This document shows, in pieces, positions 16,234 through 24,796 of a DNA stretch of 33,795 nt. The stretch's first letter is position 1; every line of letters begins with the position of its first letter. Position numbers and translations under genes: made by a program. Source of the stretch: Desulfobacterales bacterium (GTDB taxonomy: Bacteria > Desulfobacterota > Desulfobacteria > Desulfobacterales > JAHEIW01); contig JAQYWI010000035.1 in the NCBI GenBank assembly GCA_030145015.1, positions 3,697-37,491 of the forward strand, written 5' to 3'. The notes beneath the pieces were generated by a model, which saw only the letters and a program-made list of their open reading frames with translations, was not told where the DNA came from and searched no databases.

Positions 16234-17429
16234 AAAAATTTAACTCCATCTGTGGATCCCGTAAAATAAACGGCCGCATGGTCGGCGACCTCGGGATGGC
16301 ATTTCTGGTAGGCAAATTGAATGTTGGCGACGGCATCCTCGGCATGCGAGGGATCCACAAAACCGATAACGCATCCGCCGAACCCACCCCCGCTAAACCG
16401 TGAGCCGATCATTCCATCTGTGGAGCTGATGATCTGCTGCAGGTCATGAATGGCCTGGCTGCCGCACTCGTAATGCTCGATTGAGCTTTGGCAGGAGTCC
16501 AGCATCAATCGGCCGAAGTCATCGAGTCTGCCTTCCTGCCAGGCGGCTAATCCTTCCCGGACACGCCGTACTTCACTGAAAAAATGATGGGCCCGCCGGA
16601 ATAAGTGCGAAGGCAGCTTGTTGCCATAACGCTGGAAGGATGCCTCGGAAACATCAGACAGGATTTCAGCCTTGGCCTTCCCTTCGTGTTGAGCCAGCAG
16701 GCTTGCCGCCTCACGGCATTCCTCGACCCGGGTATTATACCCTGTGGTCGTAAGCTCACGGGAATATCCGGAATACGCCACAACAATGCGGTAGGCCTCT
16801 TTGCCGAGGGTGTCGGGGAAGGAAGCGACACTTTTTTCCCTGGTATCGATATGGAGCAGATGACCCCGCCGACCGAAAACAATGCTGGTTTGATCAAGAA
16901 TGCCGTTGTTCAATCCGATATACTTGTTTTCAGCCTTTTGGGTGAGCCGCACCAAATCCCAGGGTTCCAGATGAATTGCGTTGACTTCGGCCAGAGCGTG
17001 CAAATAGGCCAGCAGCACCGACGCGGAAGAGCTCAGACCGCACCCCGGCAGCATTCCGTTCAGGAGCCCTTTTACGCCGCGGGAGATCTGAAATTCCTCT
17101 TTTAGCGCCAAAGCTGCGCCGCGGGCAAAAGCCCCCCAGAAGGCACCGGTTCTTTCCGGAATATCCTCCAGGTCGATTACCACCCGGCCTGGATAATTCT
17201 GGCTGCGGAGTTTGAGTTCACCGTTATGGGTAGGCGCGAAGGCCATCAGGGTATACGCATCCACGGTCATTCCCAGCACGGGTCCGCCCTGGTGATCAAT
17301 ATGCGCACCCAGGGGACAAATCCGGTAGGGCGAAGCCAGGATGCGGATATCCTCCCGCGGAACTCCTTCTTCACGCCCAAATGCTTCGATTAATTTTTCC
17401 TTCGCTTGAATCAGATCCTGAAACTGCAT
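16230..17429 (-). CDS. GHMP kinase, galacturonokinase-like
   Basis: A 399-residue sugar kinase of the galactokinase branch of the GHMP superfamily. Seen: the substrate motif SPYRICPLGAHIDHQGG, the ATP loop MLPGCGLSSSAS, NKYIGLNNGILDQTS, SSIEHYECGSQAI and the glycine-rich RFSGGGFGGCVIGF. Classical galactokinases have RVNLIGEHTDYNGG at the first site. The PYRICPLGAHIDHQGG version, together with NGILDQ and IE(H/N)YECG, is what I recall from plant galacturonokinase, which phosphorylates D-galacturonate at C1. That comparison is from memory and needs an alignment. Uronate isomerase is encoded close by and a nucleotidyltransferase is fused by overlap, which fits a GalA to GalA-1-P to UDP-GalA route. 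A GGAGAT site precedes the ATG. Plain galactokinase activity remains the alternative. Confidence 0.85.
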   Translation of the reverse strand: MQFQDLIQAKEKLIEAFGREEGVPREDIRILASPYRICPLGAHIDHQGGPVLGMTVDAYTLMAFAPTHNGELKLRSQNYPGRVVIDLEDIPERTGAFWGAFARGAALALKEEFQISRGVKGLLNGMLPGCGLSSSASVLLAYLHALAEVNAIHLEPWDLVRLTQKAENKYIGLNNGILDQTSIVFGRRGHLLHIDTREKSVASFPDTLGKEAYRIVVAYSGYSRELTTTGYNTRVEECREAASLLAQHEGKAKAEILSDVSEASFQRYGNKLPSHLFRRAHHFFSEVRRVREGLAAWQEGRLDDFGRLMLDSCQSSIEHYECGSQAIHDLQQIISSTDGMIGSRFSGGGFGGCVIGFVDPSHAEDAVANIQFAYQKCHPEVADHAAVYFTGSTDGVKFL

Positions 17430-17453
17430 CTATCTCCAGTCCGCATCTCTGCA

Positions 17454-17561
17454 TTATATTATTGGCACGAGTCGATTTCTGTTCCACCCGCCTTTTTGAG
17501 CTGCCGCCTGAGCCTCGCGCAGGATCGCATTATTGCCGACGATGGCGTTGACAGGAGGCAT
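17454..17561 (-). CDS. short ORF upstream of the kinase, possible remnant
   Basis: A 35-residue frame reading MPPVNAIVGNNAILREAQ and then an alanine/glutamine-rich and basic tail. It is in the same direction as the galacturonokinase-like gene and stops 24 nt before it. The composition looks protein-like, but there is no ribosome binding site and I recognise no family. It could be a fragment of a lost upstream gene or simply chance. Confidence 0.2.
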   Translation of the reverse strand: MPPVNAIVGNNAILREAQAAAQKGGWNRNRLVPII

Positions 17562-17584
17562 TATTTTTAATAAGGCTCAATACT

Positions 17585-17618
17585 AACTTTATTCAGTCAA
17601 TGAATAAAGTTATTTTTT
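17585..17618 (+). terminator. palindrome with T-run upstream of the larA-like gene
   Basis: AACTTTATTCA-gtcaa-TGAATAAAGTT is a perfect 11-bp stem, followed by ATTTTTT on the plus strand. It is about 107 nt before the larA-like start codon. It has the shape of an intrinsic terminator, yet no plus-strand gene ends nearby. Attenuation of the larA-like/uxaC transcript, or an operator for a dimeric regulator, are the likely roles. Confidence 0.6.
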
Positions 17619-17724
17619 GATATTACCAAAATGCCAGAGTCGACAACATTGGAGACTCATTTTGAAAAGCATTTCAGCGCATTTAATCAAGCTAGTTGAA
17701 AACGAATAGAAAGAACCCGATCAT

Positions 17725-18981
17725 ATGACAATTGGCAAAGGCGATCCCAACAAAATACTTTCAGAAGCAGATGTGAAAAACATCATTGCGGCCGGAACAC
17801 CGGCGAAGATGTTTGCAAACAAGCGGGTCCTGGTGCTGACACCGGATGCCACCCGCACCTGCCCCTTGCCGATGATGATCCGGGCAATCCAGCAGCTGAT
17901 GGGTACCAAAGCCGCCAAATTGGACTTTATGGTTGCTTTGGGAACCCATACGCCTCTGTCGGAAGAAGAGATCTTAAAGCTCTATGGCATAACGACTCAA
18001 CAAAGGCAGGTCCAATTTCGTGACGCTCTGTTTTTGAATCATCGCTGGGATCGACCGGAAACGTTCCGACGAATCGGGTATTTGAGCGCGGAAGAGGTTG
18101 AAAAAGTTTCGCAAGGTCGTTTGCGGGAAAAGGTGCCCATCGATATTAATAAAAAAATTTATGATTACGACCTGGTGGTGATTCTCGGGCCGGTTTTTCC
18201 GCATGAAGTCGTTGGATTTTCAGGAGGTTCGAAATATTTATTTCCGGGCATATCGGGCGGAGAATTTCTGCACTTCTTCCACTGGCTGGGTGCCGTTATG
18301 ACCTGCTGCAAGATAATCGGTGTCAAGGATACGCCGGTGCGGCGCCTGATCAATCGTGCCGCAGAAAAAATCGATCGGCCGATTCACTGTATTGCCATGG
18401 TGGTGAATCCGGAGGCCGGGTTGTGCGGCCTATATGTGGGCGCTGCTGACCGGGCCTGGTCTGAGGCGGCGGATTTGTCTTCAAAGATCCACATTGTCAC
18501 CAAAAAGAAACCCTATCGGATCGTGTTCGGCCGCACACCTCGGATGTATGATGAGATCTGGACCGCCGGAAAGGTGATGTACAAACTGGAGCAGGTCGTC
18601 GCCGAACAGGGCAGACTGATAATCTATGCGCCCCATATTCATGATATTTCCCGAACCTGGGGTAAGCATATCGGAAAAATAGGCTATCATGTTCGCGACT
18701 ATTTCCTTGCGCAGATGGATCAATTTAAAGACATCCCCCGTGGCGTTCTGGCACACTCCACCCATGTTCGGGGCACCGGCACTTATAAAAACGGTGTTGA
18801 AAAGCCGCGGGTCGAAGTGGTTCTGGCCAGCGCCATTTCCAAAGAAAAATGCGAACAGATCAATTTAGGTTACTTAAATCCGGAAGAAATCAGGATTGAG
18901 GACTATCAGGAAAAAGAAGACCAAGGCATCCTTTACGTTGATCACGCCGGCGAAATCCTCTACCGTCTGGAGGAGGGCTAA
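17725..18981 (+). CDS. LarA-family (nickel-pincer racemase/epimerase superfamily) protein
   Basis: A 418-residue cytosolic protein of the lactate racemase LarA/DUF2088 family (about 420 residues). The LarA residues that hold the nickel-pincer nucleotide cofactor and substrate can be placed: DATR (Asp41, Arg44), GTH (His75), PHEVVGFSGGSK (His160 and Lys170, ten apart as in LarA His174/Lys184), and FFHW (His186, sixteen after the lysine as in LarA Lys184/His200). It should therefore be active if the cofactor is supplied, but larB, larC and larE are not in the window. Family members act on lactate and, in other subgroups, on longer hydroxy acids and sugar acids. It is followed after 21 nt by uxaC, so a uronate- or aldonate-related epimerase is the best inference. 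A lactate role is less likely here. Confidence 0.88.
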   Translation: MTIGKGDPNKILSEADVKNIIAAGTPAKMFANKRVLVLTPDATRTCPLPMMIRAIQQLMGTKAAKLDFMVALGTHTPLSEEEILKLYGITTQQRQVQFRDALFLNHRWDRPETFRRIGYLSAEEVEKVSQGRLREKVPIDINKKIYDYDLVVILGPVFPHEVVGFSGGSKYLFPGISGGEFLHFFHWLGAVMTCCKIIGVKDTPVRRLINRAAEKIDRPIHCIAMVVNPEAGLCGLYVGAADRAWSEAADLSSKIHIVTKKKPYRIVFGRTPRMYDEIWTAGKVMYKLEQVVAEQGRLIIYAPHIHDISRTWGKHIGKIGYHVRDYFLAQMDQFKDIPRGVLAHSTHVRGTGTYKNGVEKPRVEVVLASAISKEKCEQINLGYLNPEEIRIEDYQEKEDQGILYVDHAGEILYRLEEG

Positions 18982-19002
18982 CCGTTTCAAAAGGAGCTAA
19001 GT

Positions 19003-20418
19003 ATGCAACCCTTTTTATCGGAAGATTTTTTGCTGCAAACCGAAACAGCGAAACTTCTGTACCACAATTACGCCGAGAAAATGCCCATATTCGATTATCA
19101 TTGTCATCTGCCCGTTGAGGAGATTGCCGGCGATCGTAATTTTGAAAATTTAACCCGGATCTGGTTGAACGGCGACCATTACAAATGGCGGGCGATGCGT
19201 GCCAACGGCATTGAGGAGCACTTCATCACAGGCAACGCCAGCGATTATGAAAAGTTCGAAGCCTGGGCGGCCACGACCCCCAAAACCTTGCGCAACCCGC
19301 TCTATCATTGGACTCACCTTGAATTGAAGCGTTACTTCGATATCTCAGATAAACTTTTAAATTCAGATACGGCCGGCGAAATTTATGATACCTGTTCGGA
19401 AATGCTGCAAGGCGAGACATTCAGTACGCGTGCGATTCTGCAACGCATGAATGTCAAGGTGGTTTGCACCACCGATGATCCGGTTGACACTTTGGCGCAT
19501 CACCAACAGATCCAAGCGGATAAAAGCTTTAACATCAAGATCCTCCCGGCCTTCCGCCCGGATAAAGCCATGGGGGTAGAATCGCCGGAAGCCTTCAATC
19601 AGTGGGTCGATAAGCTCGAGGCGGCGTCCGGCGTCCATATCCATGATTATGGATCCTTTCTGGAAGCGCTTGAAAAAAGGCACGCCTTTTTTCATGAAAT
19701 GGGCTGCCGTCTGTCCGATCACGGCATCGAGTGTCCCTACGCTGCAGATTATACCATCTCAGATATTTCGCGCTATTTTTCCGATATTCGACAGGGCCGC
19801 TCATTGCAGCTTGACGAAATCTTACAGTTCAAATCAGCCATGCTGGTCACATTTGCGCAAATGGATGCCGAAAAAAGTTGGACCCAGCAGTTTCACCTGG
19901 GTGCGCTCAGGAACACGAATACGAAAGCCATGCAGATACTGGGGCCGGATACAGGCTATGATTCCATCGGCGATTTTGAAATTGCCAAACCGCTGGCAAA
20001 GTTTTTGGATATCCTGGAAAGGGACGGCAAATTGGCCAGGACCATTATATATAACTTGAATCCAGGAGACCATGAACTGATCGCCACGATGGTTGGCAAT
20101 TTCCAGGATGCAACTGTTCCCGGCAAGATGCAATTTGGTTCGGGCTGGTGGTATAATGATCAAAAAGACGGGATCGAACAGCAACTCAACGTACTTTCCA
20201 ATATGGGCTTACTCAGCCGGTTCGTCGGTATGCTGACTGATTCACGCAGTTTTCTTTCCTATCCGCGGCACGAGTATTTCCGGCGGGTTTTGTGCAATCT
20301 GCTGGGAGATGATGTCGAAAAGGGCGAGTTGCCGCATGATATTGAACTGATTGGCAATATGGTCAAAGACATCTGCTACCGCAACGCCGTCAGCTATTTT
20401 GGCATTGAAGTGCTCTGA
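19003..20418 (+). CDS. uxaC: glucuronate isomerase (uronate isomerase)
   Basis: A 471-residue cytosolic enzyme that interconverts D-glucuronate with D-fructuronate and D-galacturonate with D-tagaturonate, the entry step of hexuronate catabolism. It belongs to the amidohydrolase superfamily and matches the UxaC family in length. Seen: the metal-binding FDYHCHLP (His33, His35), RNFENLTRIWLNGDHYKWRAMRANG, NPLYHWTHLELKRYF, VVCTTDDPVDTL, KILPAFRPDKAM and, near the end, MLTDSRSFLSYPRHEYFRR, all classical UxaC stretches. AAAAGGAGC precedes the ATG, and the gene is 21 nt after the larA-like gene, so the two form an operon. The usual partners uxaB/uxuB and uxaA/uxuA are not present beside it; one of the Gfo/Idh/MocA enzymes could take the reductase step. 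Confidence 0.97.
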   Translation: MQPFLSEDFLLQTETAKLLYHNYAEKMPIFDYHCHLPVEEIAGDRNFENLTRIWLNGDHYKWRAMRANGIEEHFITGNASDYEKFEAWAATTPKTLRNPLYHWTHLELKRYFDISDKLLNSDTAGEIYDTCSEMLQGETFSTRAILQRMNVKVVCTTDDPVDTLAHHQQIQADKSFNIKILPAFRPDKAMGVESPEAFNQWVDKLEAASGVHIHDYGSFLEALEKRHAFFHEMGCRLSDHGIECPYAADYTISDISRYFSDIRQGRSLQLDEILQFKSAMLVTFAQMDAEKSWTQQFHLGALRNTNTKAMQILGPDTGYDSIGDFEIAKPLAKFLDILERDGKLARTIIYNLNPGDHELIATMVGNFQDATVPGKMQFGSGWWYNDQKDGIEQQLNVLSNMGLLSRFVGMLTDSRSFLSYPRHEYFRRVLCNLLGDDVEKGELPHDIELIGNMVKDICYRNAVSYFGIEVL

Positions 20419-20834
20419 CCCATACTTGATTTGACAAAATTAAAAGACGAGTTAAAACTTCGATTACAATAGGATATCAAAAACTTTCAGGCGTCTCTCA
20501 TAGTTTGTATATGTTTACAATCTCACAAGTTTTTATGGGTAACCAATCCTTGTGAGTCGTTGGAGATATTGCAGGTTTTAGAATTGTAAAAAACCTTGTT
20601 AATAGCAGGAATCTGTAGCGCCTATAGACATATATATGTGTGATAATTTGCAATGACCGGGATTTAATCCTACAAATTAGAAAGTTGGGGCAACACGTGA
20701 TCTGACAAGTGACCTAACAGCAATATGTTTACAGTATCGTCGTTTTTTAGAAATACTATTCTTCCCGGGTAACAGGATTTTATCACAGGTGTGTGAACGA
20801 TCTCAAGATGAGCCGCCCGGCCAGCTCTTAAAGC
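20419..20834. other. intergenic region holding a diverged dispersed repeat
   Basis: No gene is supported. From about 20520 to 20590 the sequence resembles 22728-22790 (TCACAA, a T-run with TTTTTATGG, then CCTTG and GTTGGAG). It looks like a worn copy of the repeat family seen more clearly at 22671, 26130 and 33308. The gap separates uxaC from the convergent decarboxylase gene. Confidence 0.45.
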
Positions 20835-22346
20835 CTATAACGAACCCGTTTTGCCGCAGTTGGCCGGGTCGTTGTTGGGCCGCTGGAGGAGTTCTCTGCC
20901 GAGACGGACGGCTTCCGCGACAAGGAGATCGAAGTCTTCACGGCGGCTGCGGTGATTGGTGATCGCAACGTGCAGGGCAAACTTGCCATTGAGGCGTGTG
21001 TTCGACGGTACCGCCGTGCCGCTTTCCTGAAGACGAATGAGAAGGTCCTCGTTGAGGGCATCTAGCGCATCCGGGGCCAATCCCTCGGCTCGAAACCGAA
21101 AGTTGACGATGTTGAGGGATACGGGAGAGATGTTCTCCAGGTCAGGATTGGCTTCAATGAGCTGAGCCAGATACCGGGCTTGGTCTACGTTCTGCTTTAT
21201 CACCCGTGCAATCTTTTCAATACCGTGCTCCTTCAGACACATCCAGACCTTCAGGGCGCGGAAACGCCTTGTTGTCTCGTAGCTGTAGTCTGTAAACCAA
21301 TGCGGGCCGGAACCTGTGCCCCGGTCCCCGTGGTGAGCAAGGTAATCAGGTGTGAGGGTGAAGCTGGCGATGTGCCGCTGGTGGTCTCGGATTAACGCGA
21401 CCCCGATGTCATAGGGAAGGTAGACCCACTTGTGGAAATCGGCGGCCAGAGAGTCGGCGAGTTCGATTCCTTGGACGAGCGGTCGAAGGCTGGGCGAAAG
21501 GGCTGCCAGAGCGCCGAATGCCCCGTCCACGTGAAACCACAGCCTCTCCTCGGAGCAGATTCGTGCGAGCTGGGGTAGATCGTCGATGGCGCCGGTGTTG
21601 GTCGTTCCGCAACAACCGATGATACAGAGGGGCTGGCAGCCTGCTGCTCGGTCATGGGCAATCGCTTGCCTCAGTGCGGTAAGGTCTACGCGGAATTGAT
21701 GATCCACGGGTATCCTACGATAAGACTCTGTGCCGAGGCCGAGGAGTTCGACGGCTTTCTGGTTCGAACTATGGGCTTCGGACGAGGCGTAGACCGTAAG
21801 TCGGGGGGACGCGTGCAGCCCTTGTCGGCGAAGATCGACTTCCGGATAGGAGTTCCGCGCGACGGCGAGGCAAATCAGGTTCGCCATCGAGCCGCCGTTG
21901 ACGATTACGGCGCTTGCCTCCTGGGGAAAACCCAGCACCTCTTTTGACCATTCCAGGACTTGTGCCTCTACGTAGTTGGGGACATGGTGCGCACCACCCA
22001 TGTTGGGGTTAATGGCTGAGGCAAGCATGTCTGCGAGCATGGCAAGGGGGGTGCCCGTGCCGCAAACCCAACCCCAGAAGCGTGGGTGGCTTGTGCCAAG
22101 GTTGTAGGGCAGTACTGTCTCCAGGAACTCCTGGTAGGGCTGCGCCGGCCCCTGTGGTTGCAGGGGAAGCGGTTCGTTGAAGCGAGCTCTGACCTCGGGA
22201 GGAATGGGCTGCCACACGGGAAGGTCTCGGATGGTCTGGAGGTAGTCCATCATGTCATCAACCATGCGATGGCCCAAGAGCCTCATCGCATCCCAGTCCT
22301 GGGGATCGAGCGTTTCTTCGGGGGGAGCAGCTTCCTTTGGCATCAT
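20835..22346 (-). CDS. group II PLP-dependent amino acid decarboxylase
   Basis: The frame is open from 22457, but the ATG at 22346 follows GAGGTGATTCCT and gives 503 residues, normal for the aromatic-L-amino-acid/tyrosine/tryptophan decarboxylase group. Seen: a start with RLLGHRMVDDMMDYLQTI, the substrate loop TSHPRFWGWVCGTGTP, the cofactor-binding SAVIVNGGSMANLICLAVAR, HVDGAFGALAAL, and the Schiff-base lysine in ADFHKWVYLPYDIG. It makes an amine from an aromatic (or related) L-amino acid in the cytosol. The gene stands alone on the minus strand, bounded by long repeat-bearing gaps, so its context says little about its substrate. The even, GC-richer codon use differs from the AT-rich secreted genes next to it. 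Confidence 0.92.
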   Translation of the reverse strand: MMPKEAAPPEETLDPQDWDAMRLLGHRMVDDMMDYLQTIRDLPVWQPIPPEVRARFNEPLPLQPQGPAQPYQEFLETVLPYNLGTSHPRFWGWVCGTGTPLAMLADMLASAINPNMGGAHHVPNYVEAQVLEWSKEVLGFPQEASAVIVNGGSMANLICLAVARNSYPEVDLRRQGLHASPRLTVYASSEAHSSNQKAVELLGLGTESYRRIPVDHQFRVDLTALRQAIAHDRAAGCQPLCIIGCCGTTNTGAIDDLPQLARICSEERLWFHVDGAFGALAALSPSLRPLVQGIELADSLAADFHKWVYLPYDIGVALIRDHQRHIASFTLTPDYLAHHGDRGTGSGPHWFTDYSYETTRRFRALKVWMCLKEHGIEKIARVIKQNVDQARYLAQLIEANPDLENISPVSLNIVNFRFRAEGLAPDALDALNEDLLIRLQESGTAVPSNTRLNGKFALHVAITNHRSRREDFDLLVAEAVRLGRELLQRPNNDPANCGKTGSL

Positions 22347-22670
22347 AGGAATCACCTCAATGTGGCATCGCTGGTTGGAGTACGGCTCGCTCAGCGGCCC
22401 AACATTAGATATTATATTGAATTTAGCTTTACGCCCGGTCAGCCACTTATATTGCAAAATTGTATTTATTCAGGCGACTCGGGCTCTTCTCATTCTAACT
22501 TTTATATTTTATCGTGACCTCATGTAAAGTCAAATAATAAGCAGCATCCGCTATATCAATTGCACCGATAGCATCTACCTATTATGCAGCTTTAGGTGCA
22601 ATATTTGTTGGTTTTGAAAACTAATATATTTATGTTGTTTTACATCAAAAGCAAATATCAGCCGATTACT

Positions 22671-22765
22671 GATATATTGAGAGTATCCGTAATTTGCCCA
22701 AATTGCAGTAACTATCGTAATCTGATATCACAACATTTTTATGGCATCAAAAACCTTGATAAGTT
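22671..22765. repeat. dispersed intergenic repeat, copy 1
   Basis: It begins GATATATTGAGAGTATCCG and continues through TTGCCCAAATTGCAGTA and CTGATATCACAACATTTTTA to GTTGGAG. The same order of motifs occurs at 26130-26230 and, in part, at 33308-33385. It lies in a non-coding gap, as do all copies found. Confidence 0.55.
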
Positions 22766-22914
22766 GGAGTAATCGCAACCTTTCGGAGGCGAAATTTTAT
22801 TACAAACATAGCAGAAGTCTAAAATGTGGCTCTCTTGCAGCTTAGTTTGCAGTATTTACAAAATAGATAGGTACAATCTATTTGGTTTTTGTCGAAGATA
22901 TATGAATTTTTTTA

Positions 22915-22948
22915 AGGAAAATAAGGCAGGGTTGCCCCAAACCCTGCC
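22915..22948 (-). terminator. intrinsic terminator of the RTX-propeller gene
   Basis: Read on the minus strand, GGCAGGGTT-tggggc-AACCCTGCC (22925-22948) is a perfect 9-bp stem followed by TTATTTTCC. It starts about 80 nt after the stop codon of the RTX gene. Confidence 0.75.
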
Positions 22949-23030
22949 ATAGTATCCACCGCTTTCAATATTAATAACTCTCTTCTTCATAAAGGCTGAA
23001 ATCGATACTCCTCCCCACCACCTCATCGGC

Positions 23031-24485
23031 CTAAGGAGCAGCAGGACTCTTTGATATAAACACTTCACAGTCCTCGGCAAACGTACCCTCATCGTCATAA
23101 CAGGTATCATTTCCCCGCCCAGCGTAAAGCTCATCTTCTCCCCAATTTCCGTTGAGCGTATCGTTGCCCAGATTACCTCGCAAGATGTCGTCTCCGGCAC
23201 CGCCGCCGAGCGTGTCGTTGCCTGAGCCACCAAAAAGTCTGTCATCATCGTCACCACCCCAGAGCACATCATGGCCAGCTTCACCGAAAAGAATATCCTT
23301 ACCTTCACCACCACCGAGAGTGTCGTTACCATCACCTCCACAAATGACATCGTCACCACCCTTGGCCCATATGACATCGTGGCCACCTAAGCCGTGGATG
23401 ATGTCAGGTCCGTCAGTACCGATGAGAATGTCGTGATCTTCGGTACCGATGATGGTTGCCGGCTGCCCCTTGCAAAGTGGCACGGGAGTGGGGGGTTCGG
23501 CTGTGCTTGCACATACAATGTCGTCACCCAGAAGCAGCCATCCTGAGTTATCCGGCAAAACGTCGATACGAATGTTTGCGTAGTCACTGAAAACGCATGA
23601 TGTTGCGATCTCATCCACTTTAAGAAAGCTTGTTGTGTTATAGAACTCAATCACAACAGGCTCGGAATAAAAAGCTTTTGCCACATAGGCCAGAGTTCCG
23701 TCGGGGCTCAATTTTGATGGGCCACCTCCAATTACTCCGGTCTCGAAAAACGTATCCGTTCTGAGAACTTGACCACTCGCTAAATATATTCGTGAGCCAT
23801 CCGGACTTACATCCAGATTATCCGTACCGGAAACCAGACCATGTTGATCCTCCAGCACAATCGGAGCGCTTTCCGGAGTAATGTCGAGCTTATATAAGGA
23901 GTTTGGAGTAAATCCTTCCCCGACATACAAAAATTGCTGATCCGGGCTTGCGGCGAAAATCGGATCACCACGAATAATCCGCTCGTCGGCAACTCGAGAT
24001 TTAGCGTTATCTTCATCCCGATTTATTCTTACGATCCAAGCAAAACCACTACCTCCCGGGTTCGCTGAGACGAAAACGTCATTGAGTACTGGCTCAATTA
24101 CATCATAGGCCCGGGGATCTCCCAACTCCCCTTCTACAATAACTTCCATCACCTCTTTGGTATGGAGGTCTAAATAGGCAACTGCCCCGGCATCATTTAA
24201 CGCGATATATAATGTATATCCATCCTGGCTGAGGTCGATACCATGGGGCAGAGAGCCAACAATTATCCTATCGATCACCTCATAATACTTTAATGAGATT
24301 ACAACAATCTCGTTACGTGATGGTACGGATACATATAAGAGATTCTGGGCTTCATTAATTTCCATGTCAAAACCAATCCCCCCCAGTTCGACGATCATTT
24401 CATCGTATGAATTTGCGATACAGCTGAAATTTAGCACAATTACAGCAATTAGAAAAAAGGATATATTTTTAATAATTCTGTACAT
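23031..24485 (-). CDS. secreted beta-propeller protein with C-terminal RTX calcium-binding repeats
   Basis: The frame opens at 24497, but the ATG at 24485 is preceded by GGGAGGCAAT, so it is the likely start (484 residues). A signal peptide (residues about 1-26, [20 protein letters not shown]) is followed by a YVTN/SMP-30-like beta-propeller of about 300 residues. Typical blades are [37 protein letters not shown] and [18 protein letters not shown]. After a short linker with [15 protein letters not shown] come about ten RTX nonapeptides ([22 protein letters not shown] and the like) that fold as a calcium-dependent beta-roll. A cysteine pair near the end ([16 protein letters not shown]) may cap it. 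Sec-type signal plus RTX is unusual for type I secretion, where no signal peptide is expected, so it probably sits in the periplasm or on the surface. No protease or lipase domain is seen. Function unknown. Confidence 0.9.
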   Translation of the reverse strand: MYRIIKNISFFLIAVIVLNFSCIANSYDEMIVELGGIGFDMEINEAQNLLYVSVPSRNEIVVISLKYYEVIDRIIVGSLPHGIDLSQDGYTLYIALNDAGAVAYLDLHTKEVMEVIVEGELGDPRAYDVIEPVLNDVFVSANPGGSGFAWIVRINRDEDNAKSRVADERIIRGDPIFAASPDQQFLYVGEGFTPNSLYKLDITPESAPIVLEDQHGLVSGTDNLDVSPDGSRIYLASGQVLRTDTFFETGVIGGGPSKLSPDGTLAYVAKAFYSEPVVIEFYNTTSFLKVDEIATSCVFSDYANIRIDVLPDNSGWLLLGDDIVCASTAEPPTPVPLCKGQPATIIGTEDHDILIGTDGPDIIHGLGGHDVIWAKGGDDVICGGDGNDTLGGGEGKDILFGEAGHDVLWGGDDDDRLFGGSGNDTLGGGAGDDILRGNLGNDTLNGNWGEDELYAGRGNDTCYDDEGTFAEDCEVFISKSPAAP

Positions 24486-24796
24486 ATTGCCTCCCATATC
24501 TCAAATTTATAAGGGAACTCTAAAAGTAATTGTTTAGGGAATTAAATCCCAATCTCCTGACAGAGCTGAAATTCTCTGTCAGGAGAAAGGTATGCACATT
24601 TTGAGGGGTTTTTCCATTTTAATCATTAGCTAAATTTTTAGGTTAAAATTTATGAAAAAACAGCGCCCATTTAAGTGGAAACGGAAATTCAGATATTAAA
24701 AAATCGCAAATCAGCTGAGAGGAGTGAGAAGAGTAAGAGAAATGGTTGAGAATCAAAATGAATTTTGGAATTACAAGTAAAATCAGTTTAGACTAT
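24486..24796. other. intergenic region with a perfect hairpin
   Basis: The stretch is AT-rich and without a gene. It contains one strong inverted repeat, TCTCCTGACAGAG with its complement (24553-24565 and 24574-24586, 8-nt loop), between two minus-strand genes. The hairpin probably ends the upstream transcript, although only a weak T-rich tract follows it on the minus strand. Confidence 0.55.
24553..24586 (-). terminator. 13-bp perfect hairpin between two secreted-protein genes
   Basis: The arms TCTCCTGACAGAG and CTCTGTCAGGAGA pair perfectly around CTGAAATT. It lies about 210 nt after the stop of the upstream gene (24797) and about 68 nt before the RTX start. The following minus-strand bases TTGGGATTTAATT are only partly T-rich, so the call is tentative. 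Confidence 0.45.

Larger units (their letters stand above)
17430..17724. other. divergent intergenic region between kinase and larA-like genes
   Basis: This gap should hold both divergent promoters. It carries a palindrome followed by a T-run at 17585-17618. On the minus strand a 35-codon frame (17454-17561) ends 24 nt before the kinase start. Very short plus-strand frames (about 15-22 codons) lie just before the larA-like gene but have weak support. Confidence 0.5.
22347..23030. other. intergenic region with repeat copy and terminator
   Basis: No gene is supported in this stretch of about 680 nt. It holds a copy of the dispersed repeat (22671-22765) and, close to the RTX gene, a terminator hairpin. 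The rest is AT-rich sequence without clear structure. Confidence 0.55.

Noticed and set aside
22347..22457. upstream extension of the PLP decarboxylase
   Set aside because: A GAGGTGAT site lies directly before the ATG at 22346 and the added residues do not resemble the family.
22856..23386. 176-codon minus-strand frame rich in MTT/VVM repeats
   Set aside because: It is an out-of-frame reading of the RTX repeat DNA; the repetitive peptide mirrors the nonapeptide-coding period.
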